From the NCBI GenBank assembly GCA_015067975.1, contig SVLK01000013.1, positions 1 to 46,134 of the forward strand: 46,134 nucleotides of DNA, written 5' to 3'. Under the pieces are notes generated by a model. The model did no database searches. It was not told the DNA's origin and saw nothing but the letters and a program-made list of their open reading frames with translations. The position numbers and the translations under genes were made by a program. The DNA is from Oscillospiraceae bacterium (GTDB lineage: Bacteria; Bacillota; Clostridia; Oscillospirales; Oscillospiraceae). Every line of letters starts with the position of its first letter. The stretch's first letter is position 1. This document shows, one piece after another, positions 31,598-39,352 of this stretch.

Positions 31598-33402
31598 CTC
31601 GGATGCACCGCCAGCTGCGTTTTACGCCGCTGCTGCTCCATGGCATCGCGCTTGATTTCCCCGGCGCTGCCGCCACTCGCGCCAAATTCCTGCTGCAGCG
31701 ACTGCACCAGCGCCGTGCCTTTCTCCCGGTCCACCACCGCCGCGATGGCCAAGAGTTTTTCACGCAGCGACGCAATCTCCGCGCTCTGCTGTGCGCCGCT
31801 TTGGATGGCATTCACCACCGCGTCCTTGTTCTTGAAATCCATCAGCGACAGACAGCGCAGCGCCTGATCGGCCAGATCTGCCCGGAAGAATCCCATGCCG
31901 AACAGCTGCAGCGCCAACTGATTGTGCTCCATGGTCTGGTAGGGGTTTTCCTCCTGCGCGTCGATCTCCAGATCGAACTCCGGCACGCGGTAGTAGGGGT
32001 TGCCCAAGCCATCTCGCAGCGTCTGCATCTGCAGTCCTGCGCTGTGGTAGTCCACAAACTCTTCGCCGTTCTCCCCCAGCAGACGGAACTGGCGGGGCAG
32101 GGTGTAGAACTGGCGGATCAGCTCGATGCACAGCGTTACCACGTCGGCAAAAGCCTCGTAGCCGTCGTCGATCATGTTGCGGCTCAGCTTGCCGCCGGCC
32201 TCCTGCAGCGCAGCGATGGCGGTAGCTGCGGTGACGCCGCCGCTGGTGCCGCCGTTGGCCACGTCGCGGTTGCCCGCCGTTTCCTTCATCTCGGCGATCT
32301 TGCTCTGCAGCACCGCCACGTATACGCCGTCCAGTCCTGCGGTGTGGATGGGGGCGATGGAATCGGCACCCAGATTGCCGTTGGTGTGGACAAAGGGCTT
32401 CGTCCAGTCGGCGTACTCGGCCTCATTGATGGCACCGTCGGCACGGATGAAGAAACGGGGCGTGGCGGCGGCCAAAGCGTTCTTCAAGATGGCCTGATTC
32501 ATCAGGTCGATTTGCTTCTGGGGCGACTTGCAAAGGTCCACATAGCCGTAGCCGCAGGGGGTGCCCTCCTCGGGGAACAGCGGGTCAAACACGAAGGGAT
32601 ACTTGCCGTGGTCGTACCAGCCGCGGCGGGCGATGTCCGGCTCCTCGGTGTCGTTTTCCGTGGCGTAGAGCACCGTTTCGCCCACAAATTTGCAGTATTG
32701 CAGCACTTTTCTGCCTTTGTCCTCGGTGTGGTAGTACCAATCCACCACCAGCGACTTGTCGGAGGTATCCACCGCGTCGTCGTAGAGATAGCGGCTCACG
32801 TGGGCATCGCCGCGCAGCTTGCCCTCCAGCTGAGGGTAGCGTCCCAGCAGCTCGTCGTTGTTCACCAGTTCGGTGGCGAAGAAGTGGGGCGAGTCCTGAA
32901 TGTCGGTGACGCCCGGCTCCCAGTAGAGGTGCAGCAAATCCATGCTGCGGATGGTGATGTCGCCAAGGCCGCCCAGCTTGTCCCCGTCCCAGAACACGCC
33001 GTAGACAGCGCAGCCGGATTTCAGCTTGCGCCACCACGCATCGGAGTAGACGCGCTTGAAGCGGCCGCGCTTGAGGATGACGGGCAGGATACGGCTGAGC
33101 TGCTTGGCCTCCTCCCTGTCGCCGGCCTCACGGGGCAGCACGGTGGGCTCGGGATAGCAATCCATGGCGTCGGCGTGCTTGGAGAGGATGCAGTTCACCA
33201 GCCAGCCGCTGGTGGGCTGCGGGTCGTGGGGATTGCCGCCGCAGCCCTCCTTTTCCATCTGCTCCCAGTGGCGCAGTTTCCAGAACTGCTCGTTGTCGAT
33301 AAGGCGCTGCTCCAGATGCGCCTTGCCCTGCTTGTACTTTTTGAGAATCTCTGCCGCCTGACGCACCTGCTGTGCGCCGATGGGGGCTTGGTAGTTGTCC
33401 AT
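31594..33402 (-). CDS. Phage portal protein (P22-like)
   Basis: 602 residues, portal size for short-tailed phages. Seen: early KLRHWEQMEKEG, WLVNCILSKHADAMDCYPE, the middle YWEPGVTDIQDSPHFF and PCGYGYVDLCKSPQKQIDLMNQAIL (stem-wing region), GGVTAATAIAALQEAGGKLSRN (conserved portal helix), and a helical tail rich in Gln. It should form the twelve-subunit ring for DNA passage. Its start lies 28 bp below a family C element, and AAAGGAGG is upstream. A family B repeat separates it from the terminase gene. Confidence 0.85.
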   Translation of the reverse strand: MDNYQAPIGAQQVRQAAEILKKYKQGKAHLEQRLIDNEQFWKLRHWEQMEKEGCGGNPHDPQPTSGWLVNCILSKHADAMDCYPEPTVLPREAGDREEAKQLSRILPVILKRGRFKRVYSDAWWRKLKSGCAVYGVFWDGDKLGGLGDITIRSMDLLHLYWEPGVTDIQDSPHFFATELVNNDELLGRYPQLEGKLRGDAHVSRYLYDDAVDTSDKSLVVDWYYHTEDKGRKVLQYCKFVGETVLYATENDTEEPDIARRGWYDHGKYPFVFDPLFPEEGTPCGYGYVDLCKSPQKQIDLMNQAILKNALAAATPRFFIRADGAINEAEYADWTKPFVHTNGNLGADSIAPIHTAGLDGVYVAVLQSKIAEMKETAGNRDVANGGTSGGVTAATAIAALQEAGGKLSRNMIDDGYEAFADVVTLCIELIRQFYTLPRQFRLLGENGEEFVDYHSAGLQMQTLRDGLGNPYYRVPEFDLEIDAQEENPYQTMEHNQLALQLFGMGFFRADLADQALRCLSLMDFKNKDAVVNAIQSGAQQSAEIASLREKLLAIAAVVDREKGTALVQSLQQEFGASGGSAGEIKRDAMEQQRRKTQLAVHPR

Positions 33403-33430
33403 GATGTTCCTCCTTTGGTAAAAGTCCTTT

Positions 33431-33489
33431 CACCTATAGGCGCTACGGGGTGGTTTGTTGCATAAAAAAGGGCAACAAAAATGGATTTT
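33431..33489 (-). promoter_or_regulatory. Family C upstream element, copy 1 (portal gene)
   Basis: As read towards the portal gene: AT-rich quasi-palindrome, AAATCCATTTTTGTTGC, 10-base spacer, GCAACAAA, then CCACCCCGTAGCGCCTATAGG ahead of the ribosome site. Near-identical to 35994-36052 and conserved at 45597-45653. Confidence 0.75.
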
Positions 33490-33558
33490 ACAAAAATTTT
33501 TATATTTTGGGTGTTATATCCCCGCTTACGCTCCCGACAGTCCCCACGGATATGCTGC

Positions 33559-34009
33559 CTTGTCCTGTCTTCGACGACCTCTTTTCTTTCCAACAGCGGA
33601 AAGAAAAGAGGAAAAGAAACGCCGCAAGGAACCGATGGTTCCTTGACCTCCTTTACTCTCAAGAGTTGCTGACAAAGACAAGCCGAAATGTTGCATTGAT
33701 TCATCGTCTATCTCGCTTAGCCGCTCACCCTTGCGGAAATGTAGAAGTACAAGCTCCTATATTTTAGAGCGGTAAGCGGACGAGCGATAAGAAGCTGAAG
33801 ACAATGCTACATTTGCACTACGGAAAAAATTTCTTTTCAATTCGCGCGGCAAATAGTTACCCTGTTCCTCAGCGGTTTGCTCGCGCAAAGGATCCACGAC
33901 ACCCCAAAAACACGAGCGTAAGCGACGGATTTTCGGCTGGTGGAACGCATGCGACAGCGCGAAGCGCTTAGTGTCGCTCTTGACAAAAGTCACCCGCCGG
34001 AGGCAAAAC
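33559..34009 (+). repeat. Family B hairpin repeat, copy 2 (full length)
   Basis: It starts CTTGTCCTGTC, has hairpin CTCTTTTCTTTCC/GGAAAGAAAAGAG (33579-33610), AAACGCCG, hairpin CAAGGAACC-gat-GGTTCCTTG, GACCTCCTTTA, AAATGTTGCATTG and the complementary CAATGCTACATTT about 120 bp later around an inner stem AAATGTAG..., then CGCGCGGC and ends near CCGCCGGAGGCA. It fills the 640 bp gap between portal and large terminase genes; no gene is seen inside. Confidence 0.85.
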
Positions 34010-34042
34010 ACACCACCGACTTCACAGTGACCACCGCAAGCG

Positions 34043-35404
34043 TCAGCGCCGCGCCTGCTTCATCAAATCCAGCGGGTCGTCTGCCGGCAGTGCGCCGCCG
34101 CTGCGCCGCACCGGTGCGATGGGGCGTGACATACAGAAATAGCGGCACTCGTCGGCCACGTGGTCCTCCTGATGGGTGTCCAGATCCTCGGGGTCGGTGT
34201 TGGAGTAGAGCAGCAGCGGCACCGTACGCAAAAAGGCGCGGCAGGTGGAAAACACATACATCATGGGATAGCCCTCGTCATCGAAGCTGAGTCGGTAGTG
34301 CATCTGCATCCAGCCGCTGATGCGGCGGTTGTCGCCCTTTTGGAAGTAGATACGGTGGTGCAGCGCCGTTTCATAGATGCTCTCGCCGCGGCTGGTGTCC
34401 CAGATGGCGGGGTCGGCCACGCCCTGAATGTCCCGCCCCTTCAGCCACGGGTGGTTCTCCTCTATCTCGCGGATGCGGCGGAACTGCCGCTCCGGCGTCC
34501 AGCGCACGCCCTCGTCGGGATTTTCGGTGCAGCCGTAGAGCTCCAGGATGCGGTAGATGACGCCGTCGAAATCCACCGCCCACCACGCGCAGGAAAAAGG
34601 TTTGGCGTAGCCGAAGTCGTAGCTGCGGTAGATGCGCCACTCCCGCGGGATATCGAACGGCGGGATGACGTGGGTGAAGCGCCGGTCGGCGTAGTGGTCG
34701 GGGTCGTCGGTGAACTCAGAGAAAAACTGCCCTTGGAAGATGTCCCAGCGTCCCTCCAGCCACGCAAGGCGCAGCTGCTGCGGCAGCGCTTTGAGCTGGT
34801 CGAGATAGTCCGGCTGAGCCCGCAGCAGCGCCGTATTATCGGTGACTTTTGCGGGAATAAAGGCATAGTCGTCACGGTTCTCGCCGGGAAGATAGCGCTT
34901 GTCGATGAAGAGGCGCTTGATGTAGCCGTGGCCCGGTCCACCGGGGTTGCAGGTGTAGTAGATGCGCTTGGGGAAGGCATTGACACCGCGCAGACACGCC
35001 GCGAACTGCCGCAGCCATTCTGGCCGCAGCTGCGTGGCCTCGTCGATGAAGATGACATCGTACTCCGCGCCCTGATAGCGGTCCAAATCGCTGTCGCAGG
35101 CGCAGTAGCCGAAGTCCAGCACGCTGCCGTTCATGAAGCGAAACTGCCTTGCCGTGGCGTGGTATTCGGCGATGCCGCGAAGCTCTGCGCGCAGAAAGCG
35201 GAGGTGGTTGTTCTCCAGCTCCTGATAGGTGCGGCGGATGAGCAGCAGGCGGATGCCCGCATAGCGCAGCGCCAGCAGCTTTGCCTTGGTGCGCACCGCC
35301 CAGCTCTTGCCGCCGCCGCGGGCGCCGCCAAAGGCGATGTACTTTTTCTCGCAGCGCAAAAATTCCTCCTGCCGCGGATTGGGCCGCTGGATTCGGCAGT
35401 TCAT
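34043..35404 (-). CDS. Phage terminase large subunit
   Basis: 453 residues. The ATPase has Walker A AFGGARGGGKS (about residues 24-34) and Walker B DVIFIDEAT (about 116-124); the nuclease domain begins YRSYDFGYAKPFS with a metal Asp (about 268) and later VADPAIWD. It packages DNA into the head. ATG 35404 overlaps the TerS stop (ATGA) and has GGAGG about ten bases upstream; ATG 35413 is possible. Motifs are intact, so the packaging motor appears functional. Operon with TerS and the zinc protein. Confidence 0.9.
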   Translation of the reverse strand: MNCRIQRPNPRQEEFLRCEKKYIAFGGARGGGKSWAVRTKAKLLALRYAGIRLLLIRRTYQELENNHLRFLRAELRGIAEYHATARQFRFMNGSVLDFGYCACDSDLDRYQGAEYDVIFIDEATQLRPEWLRQFAACLRGVNAFPKRIYYTCNPGGPGHGYIKRLFIDKRYLPGENRDDYAFIPAKVTDNTALLRAQPDYLDQLKALPQQLRLAWLEGRWDIFQGQFFSEFTDDPDHYADRRFTHVIPPFDIPREWRIYRSYDFGYAKPFSCAWWAVDFDGVIYRILELYGCTENPDEGVRWTPERQFRRIREIEENHPWLKGRDIQGVADPAIWDTSRGESIYETALHHRIYFQKGDNRRISGWMQMHYRLSFDDEGYPMMYVFSTCRAFLRTVPLLLYSNTDPEDLDTHQEDHVADECRYFCMSRPIAPVRRSGGALPADDPLDLMKQARR

Positions 35405-35775
35405 CGGCTCCATGCCTCCGCCTCTCCCTCCAGCACCACCTGCACGGTGTCCGATTCCGCCCCGCTCTTGTCCTCACTTTGCAGCATCTGCTGCAGCTGC
35501 ATCAGCTCGCGCAGCACGCCCGTCATCTCCTTGAGTTCCTTGGGGCTCATGCCCTCTGCCTGCTGCGTTGCCTGCTGCGCCGCGGTGCGCAGCGCACCGA
35601 CCACCTGCGCCAGACACTCCTCCATGCCGTTCTTCCTGCCCCGCCGCCAGCCCTCGGCACGGGCGCGGCGTCCCACGCAGTCTTCCGACAGACCGTACGC
35701 TTCGCCCAGCGAGCGGTACGTTTCTCCGCCGTTTTCATAGCGTGAGCGCAGTTCGGCCCAGGGTATTCGTTTCAT
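35401..35775 (-). CDS. Phage terminase small subunit-like protein
   Basis: 124 residues. An N-terminal helix-turn-helix (WAELRSRYENGGETYRSLGEAYGLSEDCVGRRARAEGW) is followed by a helical oligomerisation part and an acidic end. It lies directly before the large subunit with a 4 bp overlap, as small terminases do, and should recognise the packaging site. It also overlaps the zinc-protein gene by 4 bp (ATGA). Confidence 0.82.
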   Translation of the reverse strand: MKRIPWAELRSRYENGGETYRSLGEAYGLSEDCVGRRARAEGWRRGRKNGMEECLAQVVGALRTAAQQATQQAEGMSPKELKEMTGVLRELMQLQQMLQSEDKSGAESDTVQVVLEGEAEAWSR

Positions 35776-35963
35776 TCCGGTTCACCTCCTACGCACAGAT
35801 ACGCAGCAAACACATGCCGCGCATAGTCCTCCAGACAGGCAGTGCAAAACGTTTCACCGTTGATGCGGTAATACTCCTCTCCCCGGTAGATGGCATCCCC
35901 GCACAACCGGCACTCCGCCGCCTGCACCGCGCCATCGTCCTCGCGGACGGCACAAAAGCGCAT
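35772..35963 (-). CDS. Small zinc-ribbon protein, first gene of terminase operon
   Basis: 63 residues with CRLCG at about 19-23 and CTACL at about 40-44, a four-cysteine zinc site around EEYYRINGETF. Such short zinc proteins are common in phage DNA-packaging neighbourhoods; function unknown. ATG 35963 is 9 bases after AAAGGAG; a GTG one codon upstream is also possible. A family C element ends about 30 bp upstream. Confidence 0.75.
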   Translation of the reverse strand: MRFCAVREDDGAVQAAECRLCGDAIYRGEEYYRINGETFCTACLEDYARHVFAAYLCVGGEPE

Positions 35964-35993
35964 CACATCACGCTCCTTTCGTAAAATGTCCTT

Positions 35994-36052
35994 CACCTAT
36001 AGGCGCTACGGGGTGGTTTGTTGCATAAAAAAGGGCAACAAATATGGATTTG
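35994..36052 (-). promoter_or_regulatory. Family C upstream element, copy 2 (terminase operon)
   Basis: Inverted arms TTTGTTGC-N10-GCAACAAA, then CCACCCCGTAGCGCCTATAGG (read on the minus strand). The distal side has the AT palindrome GAAAAATATTTTTC at 36053-36069. Differs from copy 1 at only one or two positions over the core. Confidence 0.75.
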
Positions 36053-36074
36053 ACGAAAAATATTTTTCTCCCCC

Positions 36075-36103
36075 TTGACAAATCGCCGCTTTCACGGTAT
36101 ATT
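36075..36103 (+). promoter_or_regulatory. Sigma-A promoter of sdpRI-like operon
   Basis: Consensus TTGACA at 36075-36080, 17 bp spacer, TATATT at 36098-36103. Confidence 0.9.
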
Positions 36104-36106
36104 TCA

Positions 36107-36131
36107 TTTAACAATTAACTTAAATGTTAAA
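36107..36131. promoter_or_regulatory. Candidate ArsR/SdpR operator
   Basis: Inverted repeat TTTAACA-N11-TGTTAAA lies between the -10 box and the ribosome site, ideally placed for autorepression. Confidence 0.65.
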
Positions 36132-36147
36132 CGAAAGGAGCACTGCC

Positions 36148-36432
36148 ATGAGTTTCCAGAACACCATGCGTGCGCTGGCCGACCCTACGCGGCGGGAGAT
36201 CCTCAATTTGCTCAAATCCGGGCCGCTGGCCGCCGGCGAGATCGGCGAGCATTTTGACATGACGGCCGCCGCTGTCTCCCGCCATTTGTCGGTGCTGAAA
36301 GAGGCGGAGCTGATCCGCGACCGACGGGAGGGAAAATTCATCATCTACGAGCTCAACGCCTCCGTGCTGGAGGAGATCCTGCTGTGGCTCACCGAACTGA
36401 AAGGAGAAACATCTCATGTGGAAGAATCATAA
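36148..36432 (+). CDS. ArsR-family autorepressor (SdpR-like)
   Basis: 94 residues, a compact winged helix: ALADPTRREILNLLKSGPLAAGEIGEHFDMTAAAVSRH starts it, then LIRDRREGKFIIYELN (wing). No metal-site cysteines, which fits SdpR rather than metal-sensing ArsR. It overlaps sdpI by 17 bp. In Bacillus, SdpR represses the sdpRI operon and SdpI sequesters it on sensing toxin; that mechanism is inferred here. Start ATG 36148 follows AAAGGAG. Confidence 0.9.
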   Translation: MSFQNTMRALADPTRREILNLLKSGPLAAGEIGEHFDMTAAAVSRHLSVLKEAELIRDRREGKFIIYELNASVLEEILLWLTELKGETSHVEES

Positions 36433-37048
36433 GAAACGCATTATCCTCACCACCGTTGTCTGTCTGCTGCCCATGGTGGTCGGTCTGCTGCTGTGGGACC
36501 GTCTGCCGTTGGAGATGGCCATCCATTTCAACGCTGCCAACGAGCCGGACAACTGGGCCTCCCGCGGCTTCACCGTGCTGGGCATGCCCGCCATCATCGC
36601 GGCGCTGCACCTCGTGTGCCTGTTCGCCACCGCACAGGACCCCAAGAACAAAAACCTCAACAGTAAAATGATGGTGCTGATGCTGTGGATCTGCCCCTTC
36701 ATCTCATGGCTGTGCGCCGGCATGACGCTGGGCTATGCACTGGGCCGCGTGAACAATATCGGGTCGGTGGTGAGCGTGTTTCTCGGCATCCTCTTTATGG
36801 TCATCGGCAACTACATGCCCAAATGCACCCCCAGCTACACCATCGGCATCAAGCTGCCCTGGACGCTCCATGACGAGGACAACTGGCGTTACACCCACCG
36901 TATCGGCGGCTTCTGCTTCACTGCCGCAGGTCTGATCGTGCTCGTCGCCAGTTTCTTCGGCACCATCTGGCTGATGGCAGCTGCACTGGCTGTGGCGGTC
37001 ATCATACCGGTGGCAGCCTCGTTCCTCTACTACAAAAAACACGCCTGA
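36416..37048 (+). CDS. SdpI/DUF1648 family membrane protein
   Basis: 210 residues with six helices. The first part DRLPLEMAIHFNAANEPDNWAS is the DUF1648 signature; GNYMPKCTPSYTIGIKLPWTL, followed by DNWRYTHRIGG, is the SdpI core. In Bacillus it gives immunity to the SdpC toxin and signals to SdpR. No SdpC-like toxin is visible nearby. Overlap with the regulator shows co-translation. Confidence 0.92.
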   Translation: MWKNHKKRIILTTVVCLLPMVVGLLLWDRLPLEMAIHFNAANEPDNWASRGFTVLGMPAIIAALHLVCLFATAQDPKNKNLNSKMMVLMLWICPFISWLCAGMTLGYALGRVNNIGSVVSVFLGILFMVIGNYMPKCTPSYTIGIKLPWTLHDEDNWRYTHRIGGFCFTAAGLIVLVASFFGTIWLMAAALAVAVIIPVAASFLYYKKHA

Positions 37049-37050
37049 GC

Positions 37051-37085
37051 AAAGGCGGACACCCCATGGGTGTCCGCCTTTTTTG
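37051..37085 (+). terminator. Terminator after sdpI-like gene
   Basis: Stem AGGCGGACACCC-cat-GGGTGTCCGCCT with a T-run. Confidence 0.9.
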
Positions 37086-37130
37086 TGCATCCCCACAAAA
37101 TCTCCTGTCGATTTTTGGAAGAGCCATTCC

Positions 37131-37160
37131 TTGACTTGTCCGTTAAGGGCGTGATAACAT
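37131..37160 (+). promoter_or_regulatory. Sigma-A promoter of PsiE-like gene
   Basis: TTGACT at 37131-37136, 18 bp spacer, TAACAT at 37155-37160. Confidence 0.65.
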
Positions 37161-37193
37161 GGTTAAAAATAGCAAAACACAGGAGAGATACCT

Positions 37194-37583
37194 ATGCACG
37201 CAAAAGTAGAACGCATCATTCATAAGATCCTCACCGTCGTGGAGATCGCGCTGGCGGTACTGACGCTGGTGGTACTGGTAGGCAATTTGGGCGTCGAGAT
37301 ATATAACATTGTCTTCTGCGGCCAGCTGCCCACCACCGAAGATTTTTTGCATAACATTCTGGCGGTGGCCGTGGGTCTGGAGTTTGTGCGCATGCTGGTG
37401 GACATGACGCCTGCCAACATCCTGGAAGTGCTGACGGTGGCTATCGCCCGCCACATCATCATCAGCCACGAAGACCCCCTCGGCCTGCTGGTCGGTATCG
37501 TGTGTCTGGCCGGTATCTTTGCCGTACGCCGTTTCCTCATCCGCCACAAGGATATGCAGGTGGAGCTGTCCAAAGCGGATTAA
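37194..37583 (+). CDS. PsiE-like membrane protein
   Basis: 129 residues with four hydrophobic segments. AVGLEFVRMLVDMTPANILEVLTVAIARHIII is close to the conserved core of PsiE (phosphate-starvation-inducible family). Its biochemical role is unknown; no Pho box was recognised. GGAGAG lies upstream of the start. Monocistronic with its own terminator. Confidence 0.78.
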   Translation: MHAKVERIIHKILTVVEIALAVLTLVVLVGNLGVEIYNIVFCGQLPTTEDFLHNILAVAVGLEFVRMLVDMTPANILEVLTVAIARHIIISHEDPLGLLVGIVCLAGIFAVRRFLIRHKDMQVELSKAD

Positions 37584-37596
37584 CTGCCAAAACGCA

Positions 37597-37627
37597 AAAG
37601 TCCCGTCTTTTTGGACGGGACTTTTTT
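37597..37627 (+). terminator. Terminator after PsiE-like gene
   Basis: Stem AAAAGTCCCGTC/GACGGGACTTTT with a short T-rich loop and T-run. Confidence 0.9.
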
Positions 37628-37637
37628 GTTTCTTTCC

Positions 37638-37665
37638 TTGCATTTCCGGCAAAAAGTGATATACT
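37638..37665 (+). promoter_or_regulatory. Sigma-A promoter of alliinase-type gene
   Basis: TTGCAT at 37638-37643, 16 bp spacer, TATACT at 37660-37665. Confidence 0.7.
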
Positions 37666-37699
37666 TTTCAAGGAAAATTCACCGTTTGAGGAGAAATCT

Positions 37700-38980
37700 A
37701 TGCAAACCAACGCGATTTACAACCAAATGGGCGTCAGCGACGCCGTGCTGCGCTTCGGCGAAGAAGTGCTGAGCGGCCTGCGTGAGCGCTTTGACGCCAT
37801 CGACACGGTGGCGGAGTACAATCAGGCCAAGGTCGTCTGCGCCATGCAGGAAAACCGTCTGGCCGCCAACCATTTCAATCTCTCCAGCGGCTACGGCTAT
37901 GACGACGATGGCCGCGACAATTTAGAGCGCATCTACGCCTCTGTGTTCCACACCGAGGCGGCGCTGGTGCGTCCCCAGATCACCTGCGGCACCCACGCCT
38001 TAGCGCTGGCACTGGGCGCCAACCTGCTGCCCGGCGACGAGCTGCTCAGCCCCGTAGGCGCGCCCTACGACACGCTGGAGGAGGTCATCGGCATCCGCCC
38101 CTCCGTGGGCTCGCTGCGGGAGTACGGCGTTTCTTACGCGCAGGTGGATCTGCTGGAGGACGGTTCCTTTGACTATGAGGGCATCCGCCGCACCATCAAC
38201 GAAAAGACCAAGCTCATCACCATCCAGCGCTCCAAGGGCTACGCCACCCGCCCCTCCTTCACCGTGGCGCAAATCGGTGAGCTCATCGCCTTTTGCAAGC
38301 AGTGCAAGCCGGACGTCATCTGCATGGTGGATAACTGCTACGGCGAGTTTGTGGACACCATCGAGCCCTCCGATGTGGGGGCAGATATGGTGGTGGGCAG
38401 TCTCATCAAGAATCCCGGCGGCGGTCTGGCCCCCACCGGCGGCTACATCTGCGGCCGGCAGGACCTCATCGAGCGCTGCGCCTACCGGCTCAACGCACCC
38501 GGCCTCGGCAAGGAAGTGGGCGCGAATCTGGGATTGCTGACCTCGTTCTATCAGGGTCTGTTCCTGGCCCCCACGGTGGTGTCCGGTGCGCTGAAAGGTG
38601 CGCTGTTCGCTTCCTGCTGCTACGAAAAGCTGGGCTATCGCGTGGTGCCCACCTCCAAGGAGGTGCGCAGCGACATCATTCAGGCGGTGGAGTTGGGCAG
38701 CCGCGAGGCCATGGTGGCCTTCTGCGGCGGCATTCAGGCGGCCGCACCGGTGGACAGCTACGTCACTCCCGAGCCGTGGCCCATGCCCGGCTATGACAGC
38801 GACGTCATCATGGCGGCCGGTGCTTTCGTGCAGGGCAGCTCCATCGAGCTGAGCGCCGACGGCCCCATCCGCGCCCCCTACGCCGTGTATTTTCAGGGCG
38901 GATTGACGTGGTATCACGCCAAGCTGGGTATTCTCATGAGCCTGCAAAAGCTGCTGGATGCAGGCTTGATTGAACTGTAA
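37700..38980 (+). CDS. Alliinase-type methionine gamma-lyase family protein (PLP enzyme)
   Basis: 426 residues, usual for this family, formerly called aluminium-resistance protein (YnbB). HFNLSSGYGYDDDGRDNLERIYA near residue 60 opens the PLP fold; QITCGTHALALALGANLLPGDE binds the cofactor phosphate; MVDNCYGEFVD has the PLP-ring Asp; GSLIKNPGGGLAPTGGYI holds the Schiff-base Lys. It is predicted to cleave sulfur amino acids in the cytosol. ATG 37700 has GAGGAG upstream. Confidence 0.92.
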   Translation: MQTNAIYNQMGVSDAVLRFGEEVLSGLRERFDAIDTVAEYNQAKVVCAMQENRLAANHFNLSSGYGYDDDGRDNLERIYASVFHTEAALVRPQITCGTHALALALGANLLPGDELLSPVGAPYDTLEEVIGIRPSVGSLREYGVSYAQVDLLEDGSFDYEGIRRTINEKTKLITIQRSKGYATRPSFTVAQIGELIAFCKQCKPDVICMVDNCYGEFVDTIEPSDVGADMVVGSLIKNPGGGLAPTGGYICGRQDLIERCAYRLNAPGLGKEVGANLGLLTSFYQGLFLAPTVVSGALKGALFASCCYEKLGYRVVPTSKEVRSDIIQAVELGSREAMVAFCGGIQAAAPVDSYVTPEPWPMPGYDSDVIMAAGAFVQGSSIELSADGPIRAPYAVYFQGGLTWYHAKLGILMSLQKLLDAGLIEL

Positions 38981-38982
38981 AG

Positions 38983-39026
38983 ACGCAAAACCCTCCCGTT
39001 CTTTCCGAACGGGAGGGTTTTGTTAT
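38983..39026. terminator. Terminator after alliinase gene (duplicate 1)
   Basis: Stem CCCTCCCGTTC-tttcc-GAACGGGAGGG with A/T flanks serves two convergent genes. A nearly identical 45-bp copy, including the GAATAA end of the facing gene, is at 40051-40097. Confidence 0.9.
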
Positions 39027-39262
39027 TCATCCAGTAGCGCCTCATAGGAGACTTGCAGCGCCGCAGCCAGTGCCTTTACCTCATAGTCCGGCACAAATCG
39101 GTCGCCGCTCTCGATTCGCAGAATCGTCAGGTCGGTCACATCATAACCGGCCAGCTGCATTTTCTCTGCCAAGGCCTTCTGCGTCAAGCCTTTTTCCTTA
39201 CGATAGGCACGCACTTTTTCGCCAATAATATTCTTTCGCTCACCCGACCAATAGATTTTCAT
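39023..39262 (-). CDS. XRE-family regulator (copy 2)
   Basis: 79 residues: helix-turn-helix over 15-65 (IGEKVRAYRKEKGLTQKALAEKMQ, then ILRIESG). ATG 39262 fits AAGGAG seven bases upstream better than ATG 39268. It is divergent from a 51-aa gene, like the XRE at 17746, though the two XRE proteins are not closely similar. Its last codons form part of the duplicated terminator block. Confidence 0.88.
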   Translation of the reverse strand: MKIYWSGERKNIIGEKVRAYRKEKGLTQKALAEKMQLAGYDVTDLTILRIESGDRFVPDYEVKALAAALQVSYEALLDE

Positions 39263-39272
39263 CTGCATTCTC

Positions 39273-39338
39273 CTTCTAAAGACGAAGTTACTATTGATTT
39301 TATGCCTAATCCGTGGTAACTTACTTCTAAAGATGAAG
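39273..39338. promoter_or_regulatory. Divergent control region with paired XRE operators
   Basis: Two near-identical inverted repeats, CTTCTAAAGACGAAG (39273-39287) and CTTCTAAAGATGAAG (39324-39338), flank a plus-strand promoter TTGATT-17-TAACTT (39294-39322). This is a classic arrangement for an autoregulating XRE dimer. Confidence 0.75.
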
Positions 39339-39352
39339 TTTCGGAGGGTGGC

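Noticed and set aside
31363-33465. 700-codon open frame opposite the portal gene
   Set aside because: Antisense shadow of the portal and Prp genes, no domain, no ribosome site.
33431-36052. Family C copies as prophage attachment sites
   Set aside because: They bracket only the terminase operon, lie immediately upstream of start codons, and a third copy precedes another gene; regulation fits better.
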